This document shows positions 25,869-33,701 of a DNA stretch of 64,000 nt, piece after piece. The translations under genes were made by a program, and so were the position numbers. The stretch's first letter is position 1. Every line of letters starts with the position of its first letter. Location: assembly GCF_030159855.1 (NCBI RefSeq), contig NZ_BSNG01000001.1, positions 806,001 through 870,000 on the forward strand. Direction: 5' to 3'. The notes under the pieces were generated by a model. The model searched no databases and was not told the DNA's origin. It saw nothing but the letters and a program-made list of their open reading frames with translations. This DNA is from Devosia yakushimensis (lineage in GTDB: Bacteria > Pseudomonadota > Alphaproteobacteria > Rhizobiales > Devosiaceae).

Positions 25869-26560
25869 ACCGGCGTCTTGGCAAATCCCTTGACCAAAAT
25901 CGGCCCCGTTGGCTTGCCGGTGGGCGAGCCCGGTGCCGGTTCCAGCGTGATCTCATAGAGCTGCCCGGCCTTGGGTATGGGCAATTGCGGTCCGGTCAAC
26001 CAGATCGTGTGCGGATCGGTGAAGGTGCCCAGTGAGACCGGCCCGGTTGCCGGGTCCGGCAGGGTCCAGACCTGCAAGACCTGATTGTCGCCCACCATGA
26101 AGTCCTCGAGCGGCACCAGTCGCACGCTGTCATCGGCAAAGGCTTCGACGATTGCCCCCGGCGCAGCATCGGTCTGGTTGACCAACACTGCCACCACCAC
26201 AGGTTGCGGCTGGCGCGATCCCAGATTGCCGGCAAAATATCCCAGCCCCAAGGCCACCACGACGCCGGCGGCCATGCTCATCCACTGAGCGATTGGTGGT
26301 CGCGTGGTGCGCAAGGGCAGGGGTGTGACATTGTCGGCCGCTGGTTCATCCAGCCGCTGGTCGATTGCCGACCAGAGCCCGGCACTCGCCACTTCGGGTC
26401 TAGCCGTGTCGTCAAGTGTGTGGAAACTGCCTTGCAGCCGGTCCACGGCCGCCCGCAATTCTGCATCCTGCGCCAGCTCGGCCTCGAACGCCGCCAATTC
26501 GGCGCCTTCGAGCAGCCCCAGCACATATTGGCCAGCCTGGGCCATCTGGTCCTGGGTCAT
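25865..26560 (-). CDS. Anti-sigma factor, RskA type
   Basis: A 231-residue bitopic protein. The N-terminal cytoplasmic part (MTQDQMAQAGQYVLGLLEGAELAAFEAELAQDAELRAAVDRLQ) is the zinc-less anti-sigma domain seen in RskA. A membrane segment follows (WMSMAAGVVVALGLGYFAGNL), and then the periplasmic RskA domain (LPLEDFMVGDNQVLQVWTLPDPATGPVSLGTF ... GQLYEITLEPAPGSPTGKPTGPILVKG). It holds the ECF sigma factor encoded directly upstream, with which it overlaps by four bases (ATGA). The start at 26560 is chosen for that overlap; the longer frame to 26719 lies within the sigma gene. Confidence 0.9.
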   Translation of the reverse strand: MTQDQMAQAGQYVLGLLEGAELAAFEAELAQDAELRAAVDRLQGSFHTLDDTARPEVASAGLWSAIDQRLDEPAADNVTPLPLRTTRPPIAQWMSMAAGVVVALGLGYFAGNLGSRQPQPVVVAVLVNQTDAAPGAIVEAFADDSVRLVPLEDFMVGDNQVLQVWTLPDPATGPVSLGTFTDPHTIWLTGPQLPIPKAGQLYEITLEPAPGSPTGKPTGPILVKGFAKTPV

Positions 26561-27111
26561 GACAGGCACTCCTGCAAGGCGATTGTGCCCCGGCGTATCC
26601 AGGCTTTGATCGTGCCCAGCGGCGCCTTCATGGTCGCGGCAGCCTCGCCATGGTTGAGGCCGGTGACGTAGCACAACAGGATCGCCTTGCGCTTGGGCTC
26701 GTCGAGTTGGCCCAGGCAATGCTTGAGCGCGTCACGGTCGGCTAGCGCCTCAAATGCCGACATGGCGTCCCCACTGCGGTCACCCATATCGGCCAATACG
26801 TCGCCATCGTGATATTCCATACGCGAGCCATCGCGCAGCATGTTGAGCGCGCGGTTGCGGGTGATGGTGGTGAGCCAGCCTTGCGCCGAGCCGCGTGCCG
26901 GGTCGAACTGGTTGGCCCGCCGCCACGCCGCGATAAAGCTTTCCTGTACGGCTTCTTCGGCCAGGTCCCGCCGCCGCAGGATGCGCAAGGCGATGCCGAT
27001 CAGCCGGCCGGATTCGGCGGCGAACAGTTCAGCCAGAGCTGCCTTGTCGCCATTGGCGATCCGGCGCATCAGATCATCTGTGTTGGTCACATCGGCCATG
27101 AGCAGCAACAT
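26557..27111 (-). CDS. ECF RNA polymerase sigma factor (SigK-like)
   Basis: A 184-residue sigma-70 family protein. Region 2 is MRRIANGDKAALAELFAAESGRLIGIALRILRRRDLAEEAVQESFIAAWRRANQFDP with RGSAQGWLTTITRNRALNMLR. Region 4 is LGQLDEPKRKAILLCYVTGLNHGEAAATMKAPLGTIKAWIRRGTIAL. Pairing with an RskA-type anti-sigma suggests the SigK/ECF19-like group, whose targets are often secreted or envelope proteins. It reads away from the divergent DUF4394 gene, which is its most likely target. It sits where murD is normally found. Start ATG 27111 has GGAAGGGG in front. Confidence 0.9.
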   Translation of the reverse strand: MLLLMADVTNTDDLMRRIANGDKAALAELFAAESGRLIGIALRILRRRDLAEEAVQESFIAAWRRANQFDPARGSAQGWLTTITRNRALNMLRDGSRMEYHDGDVLADMGDRSGDAMSAFEALADRDALKHCLGQLDEPKRKAILLCYVTGLNHGEAAATMKAPLGTIKAWIRRGTIALQECLS

Positions 27112-27147
27112 GGGGGAATTCCCCTTCCAAGTCGATTACACGCGGGA

Positions 27148-27199
27148 CATCCATTTGGATGCGGGCAAAGAAAATTTCGTGCCGGTGCATCCAGATGCG
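27148..27199. promoter_or_regulatory. Repeated CATCCA element between ECF sigma gene and DUF4394 gene
   Basis: CATCCA followed by GATGCG occurs twice, at 27148-27163 (with a four-base insert) and 27188-27199. It resembles the CCATCC-type -35 element reported for SigK promoters, but no convincing -10 was found at the right distance, so this is a weak call. A separate perfect palindrome GGGGAATTCCCC lies at 27113-27124, just in front of the sigma start. Confidence 0.3.
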
Positions 27200-27263
27200 T
27201 CTCCCGGCGGGTAGGCCCTTCGTAACCGGCGCACAGAGCGCCCAGAAACGAGGAGACGTCCCC

Positions 27264-28055
27264 ATGACCGTACTGTCCCAGATTTTCCTGCGCAGCCTGC
27301 TTGCCGCCGCTCTATTGACCGCATCTGCCGCCGCTGTTGCCGCTGCCCCCGCTATTGGCCTTGTCGGTGGCAAGACGCTGGTGGCCTTCGACACCGAGAC
27401 CCTGGCCGTCAGCGGCACCGTAGCTGTCACCGGCGTCGACGGATTGGCAGGCATCGATGTTCGCCCCGCCGACAAGAAGCTCTATGGCGTTTCAAGCGCT
27501 GGCGAGATCGTCACCATCGATCCTGCATCGGGCGCTGCCACCGTCACCTTCGCGCTGTCGGAAAAGCTGCCAAGCTTTGAGGGCGCCATTGTCGACTTCA
27601 ACCCGATGGCGGATCGCCTGCGCCTGATGGGCGCTGACGGCACCAATTTCCGCGTCAATCCGGACGATGGCGTGGTGACGGTTGATGGCAAGCTCGCCTA
27701 TGAAGACGCCGATATGCATGCCGGTGAAACCCCGGCAATTGTTGCTGCCGCCTATACCAATTCGGTCGGCAAGCCCGAAGCCACCAAGATGTTCGATATC
27801 GACGCGACCATTGTTGCGCTGATCCAGCAGACCAAGCCCAATGATGGCACCCTGGCCGCAATCGGCAAGCTCGGTATCGAAGGCGGTACAAGCTACGCCT
27901 TCGACATTGCCGCGACGGCAGACCTGGTCAACACCGCCTATCTCGCGGTGGACAACACGCTCTACACCGTCGATCTCGAAACCGGCGCCGCTACGTCAGT
28001 TGGCGCCATTGAAGGTGTCGAGGGCTCGCTGAGCGATATCGCGATCCTGCAGTAA
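27264..28055 (+). CDS. Secreted DUF4394 domain protein
   Basis: A 263-residue protein with a signal peptide (FLRSLLAAALLTASAAAVAAAPA). The mature part is a repeated propeller-like sequence typical of DUF4394: GKTLVAFDTETLAVSGTVAVTGVDGLAGIDVRPADKKLYGVSSAGEIVTIDPASG, FNPMADRLRLMGADGTNFRVNPDDG, and YLAVDNTLYTVDLETG. RBS GAGGAGACG supports the start at 27264. It is divergent from the ECF sigma/RskA operon, an arrangement commonly seen for this domain, and is likely its regulated output, perhaps in an oxidative or envelope stress response. That role is an inference. Confidence 0.87.
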   Translation: MTVLSQIFLRSLLAAALLTASAAAVAAAPAIGLVGGKTLVAFDTETLAVSGTVAVTGVDGLAGIDVRPADKKLYGVSSAGEIVTIDPASGAATVTFALSEKLPSFEGAIVDFNPMADRLRLMGADGTNFRVNPDDGVVTVDGKLAYEDADMHAGETPAIVAAAYTNSVGKPEATKMFDIDATIVALIQQTKPNDGTLAAIGKLGIEGGTSYAFDIAATADLVNTAYLAVDNTLYTVDLETGAATSVGAIEGVEGSLSDIAILQ

Positions 28056-28069
28056 TTCGGGATGACGAG

Positions 28070-28098
28070 AGAAGGCCGGGGCGTCGCCCTGGCCTTCT
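28070..28098 (+). terminator. Probable terminator after the DUF4394 gene
   Basis: AGAAGGCC pairs with GGCCTTCT, with an inner GGGCG/CGCCC stem and a three-base loop. The T content after the stem is modest, so it is probable rather than certain. It separates the inserted module from ftsW. Confidence 0.55.
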
Positions 28099-28206
28099 GC
28101 TATTCGATTCGCAAAACGCAAACCCGGTGGGAAATCGGTAACCATCGACGAGATACAATTCGAAACGAATTTTATCTGTCAGGAGGCCGGCTGAACCGGC
28201 TCGCCC

Positions 28207-29370
28207 ATGATGTTTTCCCGCGCAGAAAAGACACCCTTGGCCGAATGGTGGTGGTCGATCGACCGTGAGCTGCTCGGTGCACTGATCCTGCTGATGACCT
28301 GCGGCATGGTGCTCAGCTTTGCGGCAAGCCCTCCGGTGGCCGAGCGCATCGGGCTCTCGCCCTGGTTTTTTATCATCCGCCACGCCCTGTTCTGCCTCTT
28401 GGCGCTGCCGGTGTTGATCGGCGCGTCATTGATGAACCACCGCCAGGCGCGCGTCGCGGCGCTGGTCACGCTGGTTGTCAGCCTTGCCCTGCTCTGGGCA
28501 ACGCTGCGCTTCGGCACCGAGGTCAAGGGCGCACGCCGCTGGATTTCCTTTCTGGGGCAGTCGGTGCAGCCATCCGAATTCGTCAAGCCGGCCTTTGCCG
28601 TGCTGGGCGCCTGGCTGTTCTCGGAATCCATGGTGCACAGGAATGTGCCCGGCAAAATCATTGCTACGCTGATCATGTTCTCCATTGTTGGCGCGCTGTT
28701 GCTGCAACCCGATATCGGGCAGACCGCGCTGGTGCTCGCCACCTGGGCGACCATGCTGTTCATCTCGGGCATTTCGTGGTGGATCATTTTCGGGCTGGCC
28801 GGTGCTGCCGGCGGGCTGATTGCCGGGGCCTATCTGATGTTCCCGCACGTGTCCCGCCGCATCGATACCTTCCTCAACCCCGAAGGGGGCGGCAATACCT
28901 ATCAGATCGACCGCGCCTTGCAGTCCCTGCTCGAAGGCGGCTGGTTCGGCCGGGGCCCGGGTGAATCCATCGCCAAAAAGCTCATCCCCGATGCGCATGC
29001 CGACTATGTGTTTTCGGCTGCCGCCGGGGAATTCGGCATCATTTTCTGCATGGTGCTGGTGGCGCTCATCGCCTTCATCGTCATCCGCGCCATGATGGGT
29101 GCGCAGCGCCAGACCAGCCTCTTCGCCCGGCTGGCTGCCTCTACCCTGGCCATCCAGTTTGCCGTGCAATCGGGCATCAACCTGGCGGTCAATCTCAACC
29201 TGGTTCCGCCCAAGGGCATGACATTGCCATTCGTCAGCTATGGCGGTACCTCGATGATCGCGATTGCCTTCGGCATGGGGCTGATGCTGGCCCTGACACG
29301 CACCAAGCCCGAGGAACGCATGGTCACCGGTATTCCCACCTACAAGAGCGCATTGGCACCAGCTGAATGA
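28207..29370 (+). CDS. ftsW: Septal peptidoglycan glycosyltransferase FtsW (SEDS)
   Basis: A 387-residue SEDS-family membrane protein with about ten membrane segments. Motifs include VKGARRWISFLGQSVQPSEFVKPAF, LLQPDIGQTALVLATW (with the catalytic Asp in PDIGQ), FLNPEGGGNTYQIDRALQSLLEGGWFGRGPGES and LPFVSYGGTSMIAIAFGMG. It polymerises lipid II at the septum with FtsI. Two ATGs are adjacent at 28207. It overlaps murG by four bases, and lies 151 bp from the DUF4394 stop. Confidence 0.95.
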   Translation: MMFSRAEKTPLAEWWWSIDRELLGALILLMTCGMVLSFAASPPVAERIGLSPWFFIIRHALFCLLALPVLIGASLMNHRQARVAALVTLVVSLALLWATLRFGTEVKGARRWISFLGQSVQPSEFVKPAFAVLGAWLFSESMVHRNVPGKIIATLIMFSIVGALLLQPDIGQTALVLATWATMLFISGISWWIIFGLAGAAGGLIAGAYLMFPHVSRRIDTFLNPEGGGNTYQIDRALQSLLEGGWFGRGPGESIAKKLIPDAHADYVFSAAAGEFGIIFCMVLVALIAFIVIRAMMGAQRQTSLFARLAASTLAIQFAVQSGINLAVNLNLVPPKGMTLPFVSYGGTSMIAIAFGMGLMLALTRTKPEERMVTGIPTYKSALAPAE

Positions 29371-30482
29371 AGAAGTTCATCCTCATGGCGGGTGGCACGG
29401 GGGGGCATCTCTTCCCGGCCATGTCGCTGGCCCAGGAATTGGTGCGGCGCGGTCATCTGGTCGAGCTGATGACCGATCATCGCGTGGAAAGCTACGGCTC
29501 GGACTTTCCGGCCACGCAAATCCATATCGTGCCCTCGGCCACGCCATCGCTCAGCAATCCGCTCAAATTCGTCGCAGGCGGGCTCAAGATATTGGGCGGC
29601 ATCGGCGTCGCTTTCGGCAAGCTCCGCCAGAGCAAGCCCGATGCGGTGATCGGCTTTGGCGGCTATCCCACATTCCCGCCTTTCGTCGCGGCCAGCCTAT
29701 TGGGTATTCCCGGCATCCTGCATGAGCAGAATGCGGTGATGGGCCGCGCCAACCGGGCGCTGGGCCGCTTTGCCGATGTGCTGGCCATGAGCTTTGCCGA
29801 AACCAAATTTGCCGACGGCCTCAGAATCGAAAAAGTCGTTACCGGCAATCCCGTGCGCGATCGTGTGCGGGTGCTGGCCGGCATGCCCTATCCGCCGCTC
29901 GAGGCCGATAGTCCGGTGAATCTGGTAGTGTTCGGCGGCAGCCAGGGCGCCAAGGCGCTTTCCGACATCGTGCCCGAGGCCGTCGCGCTCATTCCCGAGC
30001 ATTTGCGGCAGCGCCTGCGCATCGTTCAGCAATGCCGCGCCGAGGACCTGGACCGCGTGGCCGAGGTCTATCGCCGTGCCAAGGTCAATGTTGAGCTGGC
30101 TCCCTTCTTCACCGACCTGCCGGAAAAGATCTCCCGGAGCCATCTGGTCATCGGCCGCTCCGGCGCCTCCACCATTACCGAACTCTGCGTCATCGGCCGG
30201 CCATCGATCCTGGTGCCGCTGCCCGGCGCGCTCGATGCCGACCAGAAGAACAATGCCCTGGTGGTCGATACAGCGGGCGCCGGCTGGATCGCCGAGCAAG
30301 CCACGCTGTCGCCGCAATCGCTAGGCACTCGCCTTACTGACCTCATCACCGACCCGGCGACGCTGACCAAGGCCGCCGCCGCTGCCCGCGCGCTGGGCCA
30401 GCCCCGCGCCGTCGAGAAGCTGGCCGACATAGCCGAGCGGCTTGCCGGGAAGGGCACTACCGAAATGGAACGCAACTCATGA
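29367..30482 (+). CDS. murG: UDP-GlcNAc--undecaprenyl-PP-MurNAc-pentapeptide transferase
   Basis: The 371-residue GT28 enzyme adds GlcNAc to lipid I to give lipid II on the inner face of the membrane. The N-terminal loop is FILMAGGTGGHLFPAMSLAQEL. Then come VIGFGGYPTFPPFVAASLLGIPGILHEQNAVMGRANR and NLVVFGGSQGAKALSDIVP, then the donor-site region VIGRSGASTITELCVIGRPSILVPLPGA. It overlaps ftsW and murC by four bases each. Confidence 0.96.
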   Translation: MKKFILMAGGTGGHLFPAMSLAQELVRRGHLVELMTDHRVESYGSDFPATQIHIVPSATPSLSNPLKFVAGGLKILGGIGVAFGKLRQSKPDAVIGFGGYPTFPPFVAASLLGIPGILHEQNAVMGRANRALGRFADVLAMSFAETKFADGLRIEKVVTGNPVRDRVRVLAGMPYPPLEADSPVNLVVFGGSQGAKALSDIVPEAVALIPEHLRQRLRIVQQCRAEDLDRVAEVYRRAKVNVELAPFFTDLPEKISRSHLVIGRSGASTITELCVIGRPSILVPLPGALDADQKNNALVVDTAGAGWIAEQATLSPQSLGTRLTDLITDPATLTKAAAAARALGQPRAVEKLADIAERLAGKGTTEMERNS

Positions 30483-31897
30483 AAATGCCCCACAATATCG
30501 GCCCCGTTCACTTCGTGGGCATTGGTGGCATCGGCATGAGCGGCATTGCCGAAATCCTGCACAATCAGGGCTATGTGGTGCAGGGGTCCGATGCCGCTGC
30601 CAATCCCAATGTGCAGCGCCTGCGCGACATGGGTATTCGCATCGAGATCGGCCAGAAGGCCGAAAATCTTGGCGAAGCGGCTGTTGTCGTCGTTTCCTCG
30701 GCCATCAAGAAGGATAATCCCGAGCTGGTCGCCGCTCGCGCCCGGGCGCTTCCCGTGGTGCGCCGCGCCGAAATGCTGGCCGAGATCATGCGGTTCAAGA
30801 ATGCCATCGCCATTGGCGGCACGCATGGCAAGACCACGACCACCACCCTGGTCGCGACCCTGCTCGATGCCGGCGATCTCGATCCCACCGTCATCAATGG
30901 CGGCATCATCAATGCCTATGGCACCAATGCGCGGCTGGGCAGCGGCGAATGGATGGTGGCCGAGGCCGACGAAAGCGATGGCACCTTTGTCAAGTTGCCG
31001 GCCGATGTGGCTGTCGTCACCAATATCGATCCCGAGCATCTCGATCACTATCGAGACTTCGAGGGGGTCAAGCGCGCCTTCCACCAATTCGTCGAGAACG
31101 TGCCCTTCTACGGCTTTGCCGTGATGTGTCTCGATCACCCCGAAGTGCAGGCCCTGGTGGGCGAAATCCGCGATCGCCGTGTCATCACCTATGGCCGCAA
31201 TCCGCAGGCCGATGTGCGCCTGGTCGATCTCGAAACCGTCGATGGCGTCAGTCATTTCGCCGTCGAGATCCGCGACCGCATCCGCATGACGCAATTGCGC
31301 ATCGATGGGCTCGAATTGCCCATGCCGGGCGTCCACAATGCGCTCAACGCCACCGCCGCCATTGCCGTGGCCGATCAGCTGCATGTTCCGGCCGAGGCCA
31401 TCCGCAAGGGGCTCAAGGGCTTTACCGGCGTCAAGCGTCGCTTTACCCGCACCGGCACCGTTGGCGGCATCACCGTCATCGACGATTACGGCCATCACCC
31501 GGTCGAGATCGCCGCCGTGCTGCGCGCTGCCCGCCAGTCCACCAGGCGCGACGTGATCGCCGTGGTGCAGCCGCATCGCTATAGCCGGCTGCATGATCTG
31601 TTCGACGATTTCGCAGCCTGCTTCAACGATGCCGACACCGTCATCGTCTCCCCGGTCTATGCCGCCGGCGAGCAGCCGATCGCGGGCGTGACCAATGAAG
31701 AGCTGGTCAACCGCATCCGCGCCCGTGGCCATCGCGACGCCCGCGTGCTCGATCGCCCCGAAGACCTGGCCGCGCTGATTGCCGGGCGGGCCGAGGATGG
31801 CGACTATGTCGTGTGCCTGGGCGCCGGCAATATCACCCAATGGGCCGCCGCCTTGCCAGGCGAACTGGCCGCGCTGCTGGGCAAAGAAGTACAGTAA
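30479..31897 (+). CDS. murC: UDP-N-acetylmuramate--L-alanine ligase
   Basis: The 472-residue Mur ligase adds L-Ala to UDP-MurNAc. It has VHFVGIGGIGMSGIAEIL, ATP loop IGGTHGKTTTTTLVATLL, VAEADESDGTFVKL and TNIDPEHLDHY, then IDDYGHHPVEIAAVLRAAR and VVQPHRYSRLHDLFDDF. It overlaps murG (ATGA) and is followed after only 11 bp by ddl: murB, usually in this position in related bacteria, is not present. Confidence 0.96.
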   Translation: MKMPHNIGPVHFVGIGGIGMSGIAEILHNQGYVVQGSDAAANPNVQRLRDMGIRIEIGQKAENLGEAAVVVVSSAIKKDNPELVAARARALPVVRRAEMLAEIMRFKNAIAIGGTHGKTTTTTLVATLLDAGDLDPTVINGGIINAYGTNARLGSGEWMVAEADESDGTFVKLPADVAVVTNIDPEHLDHYRDFEGVKRAFHQFVENVPFYGFAVMCLDHPEVQALVGEIRDRRVITYGRNPQADVRLVDLETVDGVSHFAVEIRDRIRMTQLRIDGLELPMPGVHNALNATAAIAVADQLHVPAEAIRKGLKGFTGVKRRFTRTGTVGGITVIDDYGHHPVEIAAVLRAARQSTRRDVIAVVQPHRYSRLHDLFDDFAACFNDADTVIVSPVYAAGEQPIAGVTNEELVNRIRARGHRDARVLDRPEDLAALIAGRAEDGDYVVCLGAGNITQWAAALPGELAALLGKEVQ

Positions 31898-31908
31898 GGG
31901 ATCACGCC

Positions 31909-32829
31909 ATGACCAAACACGTCGCCGTCCTGATGGGTGGCTGGTCCAATGAGCGGCCGGTGTCGCTCATGTCGGGCGCCGGTTGCGCCGCCGCTTTGCG
32001 CAATGCCGGCTACAAGGTGAGCGAGGTCGATGTCGGCCGCGACATTGCCAATGTCCTGGCCGAGCTGAAGCCCGATGTGGCGTTCAATGCCCTGCACGGC
32101 ATGTTCGGCGAAAGCGGCATGATCCAGGGCCTGCTCGAATTGATGCAGATTCCCTATACTCATTCGGGCGTACTGGCCTCGGCGCTGGCCATGAACAAGC
32201 ACCAGGCCAAGATCATGTTCAAGGCGGCCGGTGTGCCGGTGACCGATCACGTCATCGTCTCCCGCGCCGAAGCCGCGCGGGCCCATGTCATGCCGCCCCC
32301 CTATGTCATCAAGCCCATCGCGGACGGCTCGAGTTTAGGGGTTTTCATCGTCAAGGCCGGCACCAGCCATCCGCCACAGGAGATTTTGCGTGAGGACTGG
32401 ACTTCGGGCGAAGAGGTGATGGTGGAGCGTTACGTGCCCGGCCGCGAACTCACCTGCGCCGTCATGGGCGATGTGGCGCTGGGTGTGACCGAGGTGGTCA
32501 CCGATCTCACCTTCTTCAACTATGAAGCCAAATACACCAAAGGCGGTGCGCGCCATCTCCTTCCCGCACCGCTTCAACCTAAAATTTACGACAAAGTGCA
32601 AAAACTGAGTCTGGCCGCGCATGCGGCTCTTGGTTGCCGGGGCGTGACGCGGTGCGATTTCCGCTACAACGACGCGGTGGGCGAGGATGGTGAACTGGTC
32701 TGCCTCGAAATCAATACCCAGCCGGGAATGACTGCGGTTTCCCTGGCGCCCGAGCAGGCGGCTCACGCGGGCCATAGCTACGAAGATCTTGTCTCCTGGA
32801 TGGTGGAGGACGCGAGTTGCAACAGGTAA
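31909..32829 (+). CDS. ddl: D-alanine--D-alanine ligase
   Basis: The 306-residue ATP-grasp enzyme makes D-Ala-D-Ala for MurF. It starts VAVLMGGWSNERPVSLMSG and has DVAFNALHGMFGESGMIQGLLELMQIPYTHSGVLASALAMNKHQAK, then PPPYVIKPIADGSSLGVFIV, VMVERYVPGRELTCAVM and the metal-binding end GELVCLEINTQPGMTAVSLAPEQAAHAGHSYEDLV. The start at 31909 has AAGGGA upstream; the longer frame from 31813 lies inside murC. Its 3-prime end overlaps ftsQ by 13 bases. Confidence 0.95.
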   Translation: MTKHVAVLMGGWSNERPVSLMSGAGCAAALRNAGYKVSEVDVGRDIANVLAELKPDVAFNALHGMFGESGMIQGLLELMQIPYTHSGVLASALAMNKHQAKIMFKAAGVPVTDHVIVSRAEAARAHVMPPPYVIKPIADGSSLGVFIVKAGTSHPPQEILREDWTSGEEVMVERYVPGRELTCAVMGDVALGVTEVVTDLTFFNYEAKYTKGGARHLLPAPLQPKIYDKVQKLSLAAHAALGCRGVTRCDFRYNDAVGEDGELVCLEINTQPGMTAVSLAPEQAAHAGHSYEDLVSWMVEDASCNR

Positions 32830-33701
32830 AAAGCGAGGCATTTCTCGCTGGCGCGCGGATCGTAAATCCCCGTGCATTGCCTGTTCCTGTCCGCTCCCCG
32901 CGGCGCAAACTCATCAATAATGTCGGCCGGGCCTGGGTGCTGCACCGCAAGGCCATCGTGCGCACCTGTTCGGTCATTGCCCTTCTCGCCGTTGTCGGCG
33001 TCGTCTATCAGGTCCGTGAACCACTGGGCGCGGGCCTCTCCGCCCTTGGTGGCATCGCGCAGGGCGAATTCGCCGATGCCGGCTTTGCCATTGGCGAAAT
33101 CTCCATCACCGGCCAGTCGCTGACCAGCGAGCAGGATATTTTCGACGCGCTGGGCATTCAGCCCAAGACCTCCACGGTCAGCTTCGATGTCGAGGCCGCC
33201 CGCCAGCGCATTGCCGAGCTGGCTTCGGTCGAGACGGTCAATGTGCGCAAGAATTATCCCGGCGACGTGCTTGTTACCATCACCGAGAAGACCCCCATTG
33301 CCCGCTGGCGCATCGATGGCGTGACCTTCGTCGTTGACGGGCAGGGCGAGCAGATCGGGGAAGACCAGGGCGCCTATAGCGACCTGCCGCTGGTCATCGG
33401 CGATGGCGCGGCCGACGATGCCTTGGTGATGATCCGGGCGCTCGAACAGTTTCCCGGCCTCAAGAATGGCCTTCTGGCCCTGTCGCGCATCGCCGACCGC
33501 CGCTGGGACATGATCTATGACACGGGCCTGCGCGTGCAATTGCCCGAGCTGGGCGTGGCCCAGGCGCTGCGCAAGCTCGCCATGTATGAGGCGGACTATC
33601 GCCTCCTGGATCGCGATATCACCGTGATCGATCTGCGCGTCGACAATCTCGTTGCGCTGCGCCCGACCAAACCTGCCGTAGAAGAAACCAAAACGCGATG
33701 A
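32817..33701 (+). CDS. ftsQ: Cell division protein FtsQ
   Basis: A 294-residue bitopic protein: cytoplasmic N-terminus, one membrane segment (VIALLAVVGVVYQV), then a POTRA domain (FAIGEISITGQSLTSEQDIFDALGIQPKTSTVSFDVEAARQRIAELASVETVNVRKNYPGDVLVTITEKTPIARW) and the FtsQ beta domain (LPLVIGDGAADDALVMIRALEQFP). It scaffolds FtsL/FtsB at the divisome. The start is TTG at 32817 with GGAGGA just upstream, inside the end of ddl. It overlaps ftsA by four bases. Confidence 0.93.
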   Translation: MQQVKSEAFLAGARIVNPRALPVPVRSPRRKLINNVGRAWVLHRKAIVRTCSVIALLAVVGVVYQVREPLGAGLSALGGIAQGEFADAGFAIGEISITGQSLTSEQDIFDALGIQPKTSTVSFDVEAARQRIAELASVETVNVRKNYPGDVLVTITEKTPIARWRIDGVTFVVDGQGEQIGEDQGAYSDLPLVIGDGAADDALVMIRALEQFPGLKNGLLALSRIADRRWDMIYDTGLRVQLPELGVAQALRKLAMYEADYRLLDRDITVIDLRVDNLVALRPTKPAVEETKTR

